In this document: positions 1-8,407 of the stretch, piece by piece
Numbering within the stretch: the first letter of the stretch is position 1
Layout of the letters: each line of letters opens with the position of its first letter
IMG/VR virus record: IMGVR_UViG_3300022723_000262
Span: 1 to 64,000 of that record
Direction: 5' to 3' (one strand)
DNA from: a virus
Length of the DNA stretch: 64,000 nt
Notes under the pieces: model-generated
The model's input: only the letters and a program-made list of their open reading frames with translations
What the model was told of the DNA's origin: nothing
The model's database searches: none
Made by a program: the position numbers and the translations under genes

Positions 1-57
1 ACTCGCCATCGAGCCCATCCCCCTGCCAAATCCACAACCGCCAACTCACCACTGACT

Positions 58-462
58 CTACCAGTCACTTCGCAACCAACGACCAGCCAAGCCGCCAAAC
101 TGGTACGCGCGCTGGCCGCGATCGACAGTCATCACCGACGTGCGACGCCGGAACGGACGGCTGCAACTGGAGCAATCGAAGTCGTCCTGGTCGGCAACGG
201 CCTGCTGAAAGGCTGTCGCCGACATGAGATTGTGGCACCGCTCGCATTCGACCATCTTTTCAGCCAGGAGGATTTCGCAATCCGCCAGGAGATCAAATAC
301 CGCGATCACCTGGTTCGAGTCGCTCCCCAGGTTGCAGGCGAAGTCTCCTGGCCGCAACGGCGCGGCGGTGAAGATCGTGGCCAATAGGCGGTCGAGCTGC
401 TCGACGACGTCATGCAAGTCGGGGTTCTCACTTGCAATGACTTCGGATTCTTGAAAGTACAT
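58..462 (-). CDS. Small zinc-ribbon protein of unknown function
   Basis: Last gene of the leftward defence operon. The protein (about 134 aa) has an acidic helical N-terminus and, in its C-terminal half, two CxxC knuckles (CERC and CSSC) about 30 residues apart, which would form one zinc ribbon. An in-frame ATG at 522 exists, but the ATG at 462 overlaps the upstream SAP-domain gene by only 35 bases and is preferred. The overlap suggests translational coupling and a joint role with that gene. I do not recognise the family. The zinc site hints at nucleic-acid or protein binding, which is inference only. Confidence 0.55.
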   Translation of the reverse strand: MYFQESEVIASENPDLHDVVEQLDRLLATIFTAAPLRPGDFACNLGSDSNQVIAVFDLLADCEILLAEKMVECERCHNLMSATAFQQAVADQDDFDCSSCSRPFRRRTSVMTVDRGQRAYQFGGLAGRWLRSDW

Positions 463-1483
463 ATCGCACCGTTGCTTCGCTATTCGGAGTCGGGAAATTG
501 ACGCGGTTTCGGAAGCCCACAACGATGACGTGGACCTCCGAGGTCAGGATGTGAACGTGCCCGTTGGTCGAGGCAGTCCAGTAGAAATTGCCCAGGTGCC
601 CGATGCCGGACTTGCGGACCGCACGCATCGCCGCGTCGATGGAAAGTTCTCCGAGCAACGGATCGGCCGGCGACGCGCTCTTGCCCTCGAAGCGACGTCC
701 CTGGAGCGTTCGGTAGTTGATGCCATGCGAACGGGTTTCGCCCGTTCCTGCCTCCTCAAGCTCGTGCAGCTTGGTGATGGGCGGCCGCAGGTCGACGACC
801 GTGAACATCGACCGATCGAGCCAACTTTCGATCAGCTCAAAAAACTCGTCGGCCACTTCGCCGTAGTCAATTCCCCGTGGCAGTTGGGAAATCTGCAGGA
901 AGGCGGTGTTCGCCACCAGGTCCCATTCAAACGCCACCAGGCTTCTCGTGACGCGATGGACGAAGGCCCGAAGCTCCACGTCGTCGCCTTCGTCAGTAAC
1001 GGCCGTGTCGTCGTAGTCGGAGTCGCGTTCCCACCAATCGCGCCGCTTGACCGCAGTGATTCTGAGCCGCTTCGAATCGTGCAGGATGGACGAGACTTTC
1101 ATCTTGTCGGGCAGGACAAGCGGCAGGCTGGCGTTCAAGTATTTCCCCATACGATGCTTCTTGAGCAGCTTGGCCACCCACGTTTCGTTCCGCCAGTCGG
1201 AAATCGACGACTGCGGGCCGTTGTAGAGGTAGACATGCTGCTTTCCCCACGGGATCACGTTGTCGAGAAACTGCACGATCTGGGGCATTGTCAGTGCCCC
1301 ATCTTCGAGGGCCCCTTCGATTCGTGTTCGAAGCACCTCCTTCGTTCCCGATTTTGCCAAGCCGACGCCGGCGAGGAAGTCGCCGATCTGCTCCTTCTTC
1401 AGAGCAATAAGATCGGTGACAATCAGGGCTTGCTCGTCCTCGGTGAACGAGAGCGAACCTCGCGTCTTTGTTTGCGTGGCCAT
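428..1483 (-). CDS. SAP-domain-like protein of the defence operon
   Basis: 351-aa protein. Residues about 28-60 (EQIGDFLAGVGLAKSG and following) fit the helix-turn-helix pattern of a SAP DNA-binding motif, with the Leu and Gly residues in the usual places. The remaining ~290 residues are acidic and mixed alpha/beta and match no family I can name. It sits 71 bases downstream of the ImmA-type peptidase gene and overlaps the zinc-ribbon gene, so it probably belongs to the same operon. A DNA-binding accessory factor of the restriction cluster is a reasonable guess. The SAP call rests on pattern only. Confidence 0.6.
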   Translation of the reverse strand: MATQTKTRGSLSFTEDEQALIVTDLIALKKEQIGDFLAGVGLAKSGTKEVLRTRIEGALEDGALTMPQIVQFLDNVIPWGKQHVYLYNGPQSSISDWRNETWVAKLLKKHRMGKYLNASLPLVLPDKMKVSSILHDSKRLRITAVKRRDWWERDSDYDDTAVTDEGDDVELRAFVHRVTRSLVAFEWDLVANTAFLQISQLPRGIDYGEVADEFFELIESWLDRSMFTVVDLRPPITKLHELEEAGTGETRSHGINYRTLQGRRFEGKSASPADPLLGELSIDAAMRAVRKSGIGHLGNFYWTASTNGHVHILTSEVHVIVVGFRNRVNFPTPNSEATVRYVLSRIRSHCK

Positions 1484-1554
1484 TCATTGGCCTCCTATTC
1501 TGGGGCGTGTCCGTTCGCTGAACAGTAAACGCCGGATGTAAAAAAATATGCCGT

Positions 1555-2322
1555 TCAGTCGAACAGCGTTCGTTCCTTCTTGCGAAGTAGAAGCTTCATT
1601 CCTTCGAGGCGAATTCGCATCGCATCCGGAGAAACCTGGAACGTCTCGGCCAACGGCCGGCTGACGTGTTCCAATAACATATTGTCTTCTGCATCGTCGC
1701 CCGACTTGAAACCGCCACGCCGCAGAACTTCAGCCGTCAAAATCTGTTGGCGCTTGGCCCGCAGGTCGTCGAGGTAGATCGGGTCCATGTTGCCGTACTG
1801 CTCGTGCCACGCGCGTTTTACCATGTCGCGCGGCATCAACAGGCAGGCGGCAAATTTGTTTGCTTGGAATTCCTTCGGATCACTTTGGCCGGCGCGAAAA
1901 ACGTGATCGGGGCGCGGCGCGCCGCCAGGCAGCAAGGTCCGCTCGCCGGCGCGGCGCAGATACAGGTGCCGGTGTAGTCGCCAGTGGCCCAATTCGTGCG
2001 CGAGCGTGAAATGGTAGCGCCCGCGCATCGAGGGAAAATCCTCGGGGACCAAGGTCTGGTCGATGACGATCTTCTTGTCGTTGAAGTAGATCGCCCCCAG
2101 CACGTCGCCTTCGGGAAACTCGGTCCGCAGGTCGCGCAGCTCGACGGCGATCTTAAGATACTCTTCGACGATGTCATCGATGGGGATCGGCGGCGCGGTG
2201 ATGACGCCATGTTCCCGGCCGTACTCGGCGAGCAACAGCGCAGCCTCGTCCTCGAATTCCTGCTCCTGCATGAAGCGCGGTTGCCGATCCGACTTGGAAA
2301 TCCGTCTCGCCATTGTCCTCAA
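1555..2322 (-). CDS. ImmA/IrrE family metallopeptidase
   Basis: 255-aa protein with the zinc-peptidase signature LAHELGHWRLH (HExxH) near residue 110, typical of the ImmA/IrrE (COG2856) family. Family members cleave XRE-type repressors, or activate after DNA damage. Its ATG lies inside the end of the XRE regulator gene (4-base overlap), the usual regulator-peptidase pairing. Here the pair sits at the 3' side of a type I restriction operon and could control its expression or act as a toxin/antitoxin-like switch. The catalytic motif is intact. The target is inferred from the neighbour. Confidence 0.88.
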   Translation of the reverse strand: MRTMARRISKSDRQPRFMQEQEFEDEAALLLAEYGREHGVITAPPIPIDDIVEEYLKIAVELRDLRTEFPEGDVLGAIYFNDKKIVIDQTLVPEDFPSMRGRYHFTLAHELGHWRLHRHLYLRRAGERTLLPGGAPRPDHVFRAGQSDPKEFQANKFAACLLMPRDMVKRAWHEQYGNMDPIYLDDLRAKRQQILTAEVLRRGGFKSGDDAEDNMLLEHVSRPLAETFQVSPDAMRIRLEGMKLLLRKKERTLFD

Positions 2323-2684
2323 TCTTCCTCCCTTTTTAAGCGTTCGGCTTCTTCCCGCAATCGTCGCATCTGGTCCGCCGTCATGCCCCGCACGGCGCGA
2401 AGCAGGTCGGGCACGTCGGTCGGCGATTCGTGAATGATCCCTGGCAAGTCCTCAGTTATTCGTCCCGCCAGCGCCGTCCATTCGTCCACACTCTCTTCGA
2501 GGATTTCGGCCATTCGCTTTACGCGGTCGGCGGTTGGCGGATCGACGTTCATCTGTTCGACCTGCGACAAGTACGTCGGGCTAATACCCACCATCTTAGC
2601 GAACTTTCTCAGGCTGTAACCCTTCTCAATCCGCTTCTCGCGGAGCACCTGGCCGAATTGTTTCTGCTGTTTGTTCTTGGACAT
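2319..2684 (-). CDS. XRE-family HTH transcriptional regulator
   Basis: 121-aa protein with an N-terminal Cro/cI-type helix-turn-helix: residues about 10-65 contain LREKRIEKGYSLRKFAKMVG and ISPTYLSQVE, the two classic helices. The C-terminus is acidic and Arg-rich. It begins one base after the HsdM-HsdS stop codon and overlaps the ImmA-type peptidase start by 4 bases, so all three are co-transcribed. It is probably the repressor or sensor of the operon, cleaved by its partner. The HTH is certain; the operator is not identified. Confidence 0.88.
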   Translation of the reverse strand: MSKNKQQKQFGQVLREKRIEKGYSLRKFAKMVGISPTYLSQVEQMNVDPPTADRVKRMAEILEESVDEWTALAGRITEDLPGIIHESPTDVPDLLRAVRGMTADQMRRLREEAERLKREED

Positions 2685-2685
2685 C

Positions 2686-4863
2686 TCAGTCCTCCACCTT
2701 GAACGTACGGTCCAGGATAGAGGGCAAAAGCGCGCTTAGTTCCGCATCCGACTCTTCACGTAATCGCGTTAGTTCCGTGAGCCGTCCGGTAGCGTTAGAC
2801 AACAGATCAGCAATGCGTGTTTGGTCCTCCGGCGAAGGCACTTTGATTGGTATAGCGAGAAAGGAATCCGGCTGAATCCTTCGTCGATCGCTGGTCCCAT
2901 ACGATCGCTCGTCACATGCCTGCCAAAACCAAGGCGTCTGCGTTATCCACGAGAACCATCTTGGAAGCACAATTTCAGTATTGATGACAAACACAGGAAA
3001 GTCGGAAGTCACGACGCACCCGTCTAATTCGGCTGGCACGATCCCCACGGAACCGTGCCTTGCCCACATATTGTTGTAGACAAGATCGTCGGTTGTAATG
3101 TGAAACATCCGCTTCGCCTTGATGTCTCCTCCGTCTTTGACCTCCCGCGCATATACACCCTTTCCCCACCATTTCACCCCGACGGTGCGATATTCGTGAC
3201 CGGCACGAACTTGGGTAGGCCGCTGGCATCGCTCAACGAAATCAGCAATCGTCTTTTGATTGCCTTCCACGTTTAAGCCCGCCAATAGCGTTTCAACCTC
3301 CGTGCAAAGTGATTCTGTCAGGGAATTCAGGCGGGCGCTCGTGTCTCGCAAACTTCCAATGATTGTCTCGGGGGGAACCCCCTCGAAACTCGGTGGTTTG
3401 CTTGGATTCGTGATGTCGAGATTAAAGCCAGATGACTTGACCGATGAAACATTCACCTTCCAAGCACGGTCATTAGTTTTGCGTTTGTTCCACCAACCCA
3501 AGCAGTCATCAAATTCACTCAGCAGCAGTGGCTTTGTCTTTGTGTAATTGCGTCTTCCCTCTGGCAGCGGCTGTTCGTAAAACCAGATGTTCTTGGTCGG
3601 GCCAGATCTGTCGAAGAAAAGGATGTTGGTGCGGATGGGCGTGTATGGTGAGAAGACACCATTTGGCAGCCGAACAATCGTGTGAAGATTGAATTCACTC
3701 AAAAGTTCTTCTTTGATTCGCGCGCACACGCCGTCCCCAAACAAGAATCCATCTGGTACGACGACAGCGGCGCGTCCTGGTTTCCCACCGTTGCGTTGCC
3801 CCCTCCTCAGTCTTCGCATGATGAGCTGCAGAAAAAGCAGAGCAGTTTCACTGGTCTGTTTGTCGGCGGGGAAATTCCCTCTAATGCCAGATTCCTCTTC
3901 TCCTCCAAACGGCGGATTTGTCAGGATGACGTCGACACGATCCTTTTCGCCAAGCTCGGTGATTTTTACCGCCAAGCTGTTTCCGTACTCGACAGCCGGC
4001 GCGTCCAGACCGTGCAGCAGCAGATTCATCTGCGCGAGCATGTACGGCAGCGGCTTGGCCTCGCCGCCAACAATGCTGCGCTCTTGGAGCACCTTGCGGT
4101 CCTGAGCCTTCGTGCATTGCTTTTCCAGGTGCGTGAAGGTCTCGGCCAAAAATCCTCCCGTGCCACAGGCAGGGTCGAGCACGACCTCGCCGAGCTGCGG
4201 ATCGGTCACCGCGACCATGAACTGGATGACGGGGCGCGGGGTGTAGAATTCGCCGGAGTCGCCGGCGGCGTCGCGCATCTCGCGGAGCATCGACTCGTAC
4301 AGCCGAGCAAGTGTGTGGATTTCTTCGGACGAATCAAAGTGGATGCCGTCGATGAGGTTGATCACGTCCCGCATCAGGTAACCGGAGATCATCCGGTTGT
4401 TTACGCCCTCGAAAACCGTGGCGATAACGTCCCGCCGGCGATCTCCATTTGTCGAACGCAGACCGCGCAAATGGGTCAGCAACCCCGGCCCACGCTTGCC
4501 GTCGGGACGAACCGCTTCTTCCTGGTTGACGAAGGCGATCAGTTCGTCGCCGGTGATGCCGTCCTTGTTCGCGCCCCAATCGCGCCAACGGTACGGGGCC
4601 TCGATGGCCGACTTGTACTTCTTGCCTGCAATGCCAGCGCGGGCCTCTTCCAGCTTTTCACGGTCGTCGAGGAACTTCAGGAACATAATCCAGGTGAGCA
4701 AGGGCAGGCGATCCAGGTCGCCATTGAGGCCCTTGTCCTTCCGCATGATGTCCCGTGCTGATTTGATGAGCGCTGACAATTGCTGTGCCGTTGTCTTGGG
4801 CTGTTCAGCCTTCTTGGGTTTCTTGGTCTTCTTCTTAGCCGTCTTGGCTTTCTTCTTGGCCAT
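2686..4863 (-). CDS. Type I restriction-modification methyltransferase fused to a specificity domain (HsdM-HsdS)
   Basis: 725-aa protein. The N-terminus is a Lys/Ala-rich tail, followed by the HsdM N-terminal helical domain and an N6-adenine methylase core with motif I DPACGTGGF (about 230-238) and motif IV NPPFGG (about 316-321). Residues about 490-725 resemble HsdS: one target-recognition domain followed by a coiled-coil segment (SPEDQTRIADLLSNATGRL). Only one recognition domain is present, so the holoenzyme may pair two copies and read a symmetric site, as known for half-HsdS systems. It modifies host DNA and provides specificity to HsdR, which lies upstream with two unknown genes in between. 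Confidence 0.9.
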   Translation of the reverse strand: MAKKKAKTAKKKTKKPKKAEQPKTTAQQLSALIKSARDIMRKDKGLNGDLDRLPLLTWIMFLKFLDDREKLEEARAGIAGKKYKSAIEAPYRWRDWGANKDGITGDELIAFVNQEEAVRPDGKRGPGLLTHLRGLRSTNGDRRRDVIATVFEGVNNRMISGYLMRDVINLIDGIHFDSSEEIHTLARLYESMLREMRDAAGDSGEFYTPRPVIQFMVAVTDPQLGEVVLDPACGTGGFLAETFTHLEKQCTKAQDRKVLQERSIVGGEAKPLPYMLAQMNLLLHGLDAPAVEYGNSLAVKITELGEKDRVDVILTNPPFGGEEESGIRGNFPADKQTSETALLFLQLIMRRLRRGQRNGGKPGRAAVVVPDGFLFGDGVCARIKEELLSEFNLHTIVRLPNGVFSPYTPIRTNILFFDRSGPTKNIWFYEQPLPEGRRNYTKTKPLLLSEFDDCLGWWNKRKTNDRAWKVNVSSVKSSGFNLDITNPSKPPSFEGVPPETIIGSLRDTSARLNSLTESLCTEVETLLAGLNVEGNQKTIADFVERCQRPTQVRAGHEYRTVGVKWWGKGVYAREVKDGGDIKAKRMFHITTDDLVYNNMWARHGSVGIVPAELDGCVVTSDFPVFVINTEIVLPRWFSWITQTPWFWQACDERSYGTSDRRRIQPDSFLAIPIKVPSPEDQTRIADLLSNATGRLTELTRLREESDAELSALLPSILDRTFKVED

Positions 4864-4872
4864 CGTGGTCTT

Positions 4873-5343
4873 TTATTCCTTAGGGGTCGCCGCTGGGGCG
4901 GTCGACGTTGTGGTTGTCGTGCTTGACGTGGTGCTTGCCAAATACACTGTTGTGCCAACTGCGAAACTGAATATCAGCGCGCCTGCCACAAGCAATCCAA
5001 TTGACCAGCCCCATCGCTTTCTGTTCTCAATCTCGGATGATTCCGACTTCAGGCATAATGCTGCAAAGAGCCCGAGTCCCAGGTTCAAGAAGATCGCCAA
5101 CAATGGATCGCAGATCATCCAGAACGAGTCGTACTTGACAAATTGGATAGAGGCGGCGGACGTGGAGATGCCGGCAAAACTGAGATTTATCAGGAACGAC
5201 CGATAGAACCCTTCGCTCTTGAAGAACGGCGGAAAGTACATCTCGCGATCTTCAGGAAGTACCCAGTCGCTGGACTGTTGTGCAAAGATCGCCGCTATCA
5301 GTGCAAGGATGACCAGCGAGACACAAATGGAAAACGTGATCAC
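4873..5343 (-). CDS. Membrane protein embedded in the type I R-M operon
   Basis: 156-aa protein with about four hydrophobic segments: residues 2-21, roughly 50-65, 78-96 and 111-133. It ends in a Thr/Ser/Ala-rich tail. It is spaced 1 base from the upstream 226-aa gene and 9 bases from hsdM-hsdS, so it belongs to the operon. Membrane proteins are not part of the classical R-M enzyme. In defence operons such proteins often serve as membrane-acting effectors, but no effector motif is visible and that role is inference. Confidence 0.72.
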   Translation of the reverse strand: MITFSICVSLVILALIAAIFAQQSSDWVLPEDREMYFPPFFKSEGFYRSFLINLSFAGISTSAASIQFVKYDSFWMICDPLLAIFLNLGLGLFAALCLKSESSEIENRKRWGWSIGLLVAGALIFSFAVGTTVYLASTTSSTTTTTSTAPAATPKE

Positions 5344-5344
5344 G

Positions 5345-6025
5345 TTATGCCCCTCCGCCTTGGCGTCGCATAAGGTCGCTGATGCGTCGCCATGATTCTT
5401 CGGTATTGGCTGACAATCGAGTGTTGAAGCCGATTGGAGTGGCGTAAGGGACGACCAGCTTGTTCTCTACGTGGCTAGTCGGGTCTTCATCGCCTACTCG
5501 CAGGTCGATAACGAAGATCTTACCGTTGGCCATTAACTCCCCCCGCACTTCGTCTGTCGTCACATACCCATCAGGTATGAAAAAAAGCCTTCCCTTTTTG
5601 CCTTCAGTCCACGGAAGGTTTCCAACTAGGTAGCGAAAGCTATCGGCCACGGCGGGAGGTTGCACTTCGGTCAGATCGAATAGACCAATCGAGTCACCAA
5701 CGTGAAATCCCGCGAGAAACAACTGATACGACGGTGTCGAGTTGATGCATTGCAGAATTCGGTTGAGGGGTCGGAACGTCGTTCGGATCTCTGGATCGGA
5801 AGAATGTCGCCATTCGACTGACGTGCCCGCGATCACGCGTGCGAGAAGCTGCCTTATCTCGTTGTCGGGAACGTTTGCACGCCGACCGTCATACTCGAGT
5901 GTGTAGCCTCGCCCGTCGTGAGAAATTACGAAGTCTCTCTCAGGCGCGGCATCCGGGTCTGGTGCAGGACGAGTATCTGGCAACAGCGTTACGTCCCTGG
6001 CGTGAAGTTCAAGTCGAATTGCCAT
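5345..6025 (-). CDS. Conserved-looking soluble protein between hsdR and hsdM
   Basis: 226-aa soluble protein with no transmembrane segment and no motif I recognise. The N-terminus (residues about 30-60) is beta-rich with alternating charged and aromatic residues; the middle has an SPxxxLF-like hydrophobic stretch. It is packed between HsdR (16 bases upstream) and the four-segment membrane protein (1 base downstream), an arrangement that implies a shared function. The two may form a sensor-membrane effector pair attached to the restriction system. I cannot assign a function. Confidence 0.68.
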   Translation of the reverse strand: MAIRLELHARDVTLLPDTRPAPDPDAAPERDFVISHDGRGYTLEYDGRRANVPDNEIRQLLARVIAGTSVEWRHSSDPEIRTTFRPLNRILQCINSTPSYQLFLAGFHVGDSIGLFDLTEVQPPAVADSFRYLVGNLPWTEGKKGRLFFIPDGYVTTDEVRGELMANGKIFVIDLRVGDEDPTSHVENKLVVPYATPIGFNTRLSANTEESWRRISDLMRRQGGGA

Positions 6026-6041
6026 GTCTCATCCGCTCCCG

Positions 6042-8402
6042 CTACGCTGCTGCGTAGAGTAATGTCTGAAGTTGAATCACTGCTTGCCGCAACTGCTCAA
6101 CACCGCCGAATCGGCCGGCGATCTCGATCACGTTGCCGTGGGCGCTGATCGGCGGAACCTCCAGCACGTCGGGAATGACGAACTGTGCCGTGCCATGTTC
6201 GGTGTACTTGTCGAGCAGCTCGTCGAGGATTTCCCGCGCGTCCGGCCCGAACTGATCGAAAAAGTCTTGCCGTTCGGTTCGAAGCCGCTGGGCCCGTTCG
6301 CGGCGCGTGCGAAGCGGAGCGTTGAACGCCAGGTGGCAGATCAGGTCGAGCGGGTCGGCGTCGGGCTGGTTGGCGGTCTCGGCCAGGTGGTCAAAGTCGA
6401 TGCCGCGTTCTTCCAGCCGTTCGATGATGTCGCTACGCCGCTCAGGATCAGCCCATTCGCCGCGCAGTTCGGCGGCGTTGCGGAAGAGCGTGCGAACCTT
6501 GTCGGCGGTGTAATCGGTAAATTGGACAACGCGGAGTTGGTTGCCGTCGGGATCGAGCTCGTAGACCAGGTGCGCCGCGATTTCAACCTGGCCGCCATCG
6601 TAGTAAAACTTGCGGCGAGGCTCGTCGGGCTCGTCTGGCGGCAACGGCTCGGGGCCTTCGTCCTCCAGCTCTTCTTCCGGCGTCACGACTGTTTCGTCGT
6701 CGACGGGCTCGCCTTCTTCGTCGATGGTCTGTTCCGTTTCGATGGTCGGATCGCCGTCGAACTCGGGATCGGCAAACAGCCGCGTCGCTGAGCCGGTGTA
6801 GTCCAGGATGCTAAAGAACAGCTTGCCGTAGTCGTCGCGCACCCGCGTGCCGCGCCCGATGATTTGCTTGAACTCGGTCATCGAGTTGATGACCCGCAGC
6901 AGCACGATGTTCTGTACGGTCGGCGCATCGACGCCGGTTGTCAGAAGCTGCGACGTGGTCAGGATGACGGGCGTGCGCCGTTCCAGATCCTGGAAGTTGC
7001 TGAGGTGTCCGCGCCCGATGGCGCCCTCGTCGGACGTGACGCGGCAAACATAGTCGGGATTGTCGCGGACCAGGTCAGCGTTGAGGTTGTTCAGCGCCCG
7101 CCGCATTTCGTCTGCGTGTTCTTGATCGACGCAGAAGACAATCGTCTTGGCGAAACGATCGGTGCGCCGCATGTACTCGGTCAAATGGTGGGCGACTGCT
7201 TCGGTCCTGGCCCGCAGCGAGACGATGCGTTCGAATTCGCCGGTGTGATATTCCTCGTCGGGAATCTCCCGCCCGTATCGGTCGAGATCGCCCTGGCTCG
7301 GCCGCCAGCCCGCGGCATCCCAGGTGGTGACGACGCGGTGGACGCGATACGGCGCGAGGAACCCGTCCTCGATGCCCTGCCGCAAACTGTAGGTGTAGAT
7401 GGGATCGCCGAAGTAGTTGTACGTGTCGGCGTTATCCTGGCGCCGCGGCGTTGCAGTCATGCCGATTTGGAACGCGGGCTGGAAGTAGTCCAGAATCTCT
7501 CGCCAGTTGCTGTCGTCGCGGGCGCTGCCGCGATGACATTCGTCCACGATGATCAAATCGAAAAAGTCGGGCGCGAATTCGCGGTAAAGTCCGGGGCGAT
7601 TGGCATCCCGCGCGATCGACTGGTAGATGGCGAAGTACATTTCGCGGCTTTGCACGGCTCGTCCGCCAGCGATCTTCCAGCGGGCATCGCCAAACGGCGC
7701 GAAGATCTTGGCCATCGGGTCGTCAACCAGAATGTTGCGATCCGCCAAGTACAGAATCCGCGGCCGGCGGTGCTCGCCCGTGCGATTCCATCTTGAGTTC
7801 CACAGCTTCCAGCAGATCTGGAAGGCAACGACGGTTTTTCCTGTGCCGGTCGCCATTGTGAGCAGGATGCGCGGATTGCCTTGGGCGACCGCCTGCACGG
7901 CGCGATTGATCGCGATCTCTTGATAGTAGCGTGGCGACTTGCCGCTGAGATGATAGGCCGGCGCCAGGAGGCGTTCGGCGGCTTCGGCCGTGAGCGACTG
8001 CTCGGTCGTAAGCCGCGTCCAAAGTTCCTCCGGCGTCGGAAACGCCGAGATATCCCGTTCGATCCCGGTCGTGTAGTCAAACTCAATGATGCCGTGGCCG
8101 TTCGTGGCATAGGCGAATTTGAGGCCGAGGATTTCGGCGTAGTCTTTGGCCTGCTGGAGACCCTCACCAGGCGTGGCGTAGGTCGGCTTGGCCTCGACAA
8201 CGGCGATGGGGAAGTCGGGGCGATAGCGGAGAATGTAGTCTGCCCGCTTGCCCGGTCGCCGCCGCCCACGCCGACCGGCGACGATGATCCGCCCGTCCGT
8301 AAACGTCACCTGCTCGTTGATTCGGTACGGATCGTTATCCCACCCGGCGGCTTGCAGCCGCGGGACAACGTATCGTCGGCAGGTGTCGGCTTCGTTGGGC
8401 AT
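6042..8402 (-). CDS. Type I restriction enzyme R subunit (HsdR, EcoEI-like)
   Basis: 786-aa restriction subunit. The N-terminus starts MPNEADTCRRYVVPRL, typical of EcoEI-type HsdR. A PD-(D/E)XK nuclease core follows (RADYILRY...VVEAK, about 53-72), then an SF2 translocase with Walker A ATGTGKT (about 184-190), DECH (about 287-290) and the Q/R-rich motif VI (IIGRGTRVRDDYGK). An acidic linker leads to the C-terminal HsdM-binding region. The enzyme pumps and cuts DNA lacking the cognate methylation. All catalytic motifs look intact. Its first 13 codons are partly duplicated upstream at 12166-12203. Confidence 0.93.
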   Translation of the reverse strand: MPNEADTCRRYVVPRLQAAGWDNDPYRINEQVTFTDGRIIVAGRRGRRRPGKRADYILRYRPDFPIAVVEAKPTYATPGEGLQQAKDYAEILGLKFAYATNGHGIIEFDYTTGIERDISAFPTPEELWTRLTTEQSLTAEAAERLLAPAYHLSGKSPRYYQEIAINRAVQAVAQGNPRILLTMATGTGKTVVAFQICWKLWNSRWNRTGEHRRPRILYLADRNILVDDPMAKIFAPFGDARWKIAGGRAVQSREMYFAIYQSIARDANRPGLYREFAPDFFDLIIVDECHRGSARDDSNWREILDYFQPAFQIGMTATPRRQDNADTYNYFGDPIYTYSLRQGIEDGFLAPYRVHRVVTTWDAAGWRPSQGDLDRYGREIPDEEYHTGEFERIVSLRARTEAVAHHLTEYMRRTDRFAKTIVFCVDQEHADEMRRALNNLNADLVRDNPDYVCRVTSDEGAIGRGHLSNFQDLERRTPVILTTSQLLTTGVDAPTVQNIVLLRVINSMTEFKQIIGRGTRVRDDYGKLFFSILDYTGSATRLFADPEFDGDPTIETEQTIDEEGEPVDDETVVTPEEELEDEGPEPLPPDEPDEPRRKFYYDGGQVEIAAHLVYELDPDGNQLRVVQFTDYTADKVRTLFRNAAELRGEWADPERRSDIIERLEERGIDFDHLAETANQPDADPLDLICHLAFNAPLRTRRERAQRLRTERQDFFDQFGPDAREILDELLDKYTEHGTAQFVIPDVLEVPPISAHGNVIEIAGRFGGVEQLRQAVIQLQTLLYAAA

Positions 8403-8407
8403 GGTTG

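Noticed and set aside
530-4761. Long plus-strand frames (for example 530-1528 and 3682-4761) opposite the SAP and HsdM-HsdS genes.
   Set aside because: Shadows of minus-strand genes with clear motifs (HsdM-HsdS methylase and specificity regions).
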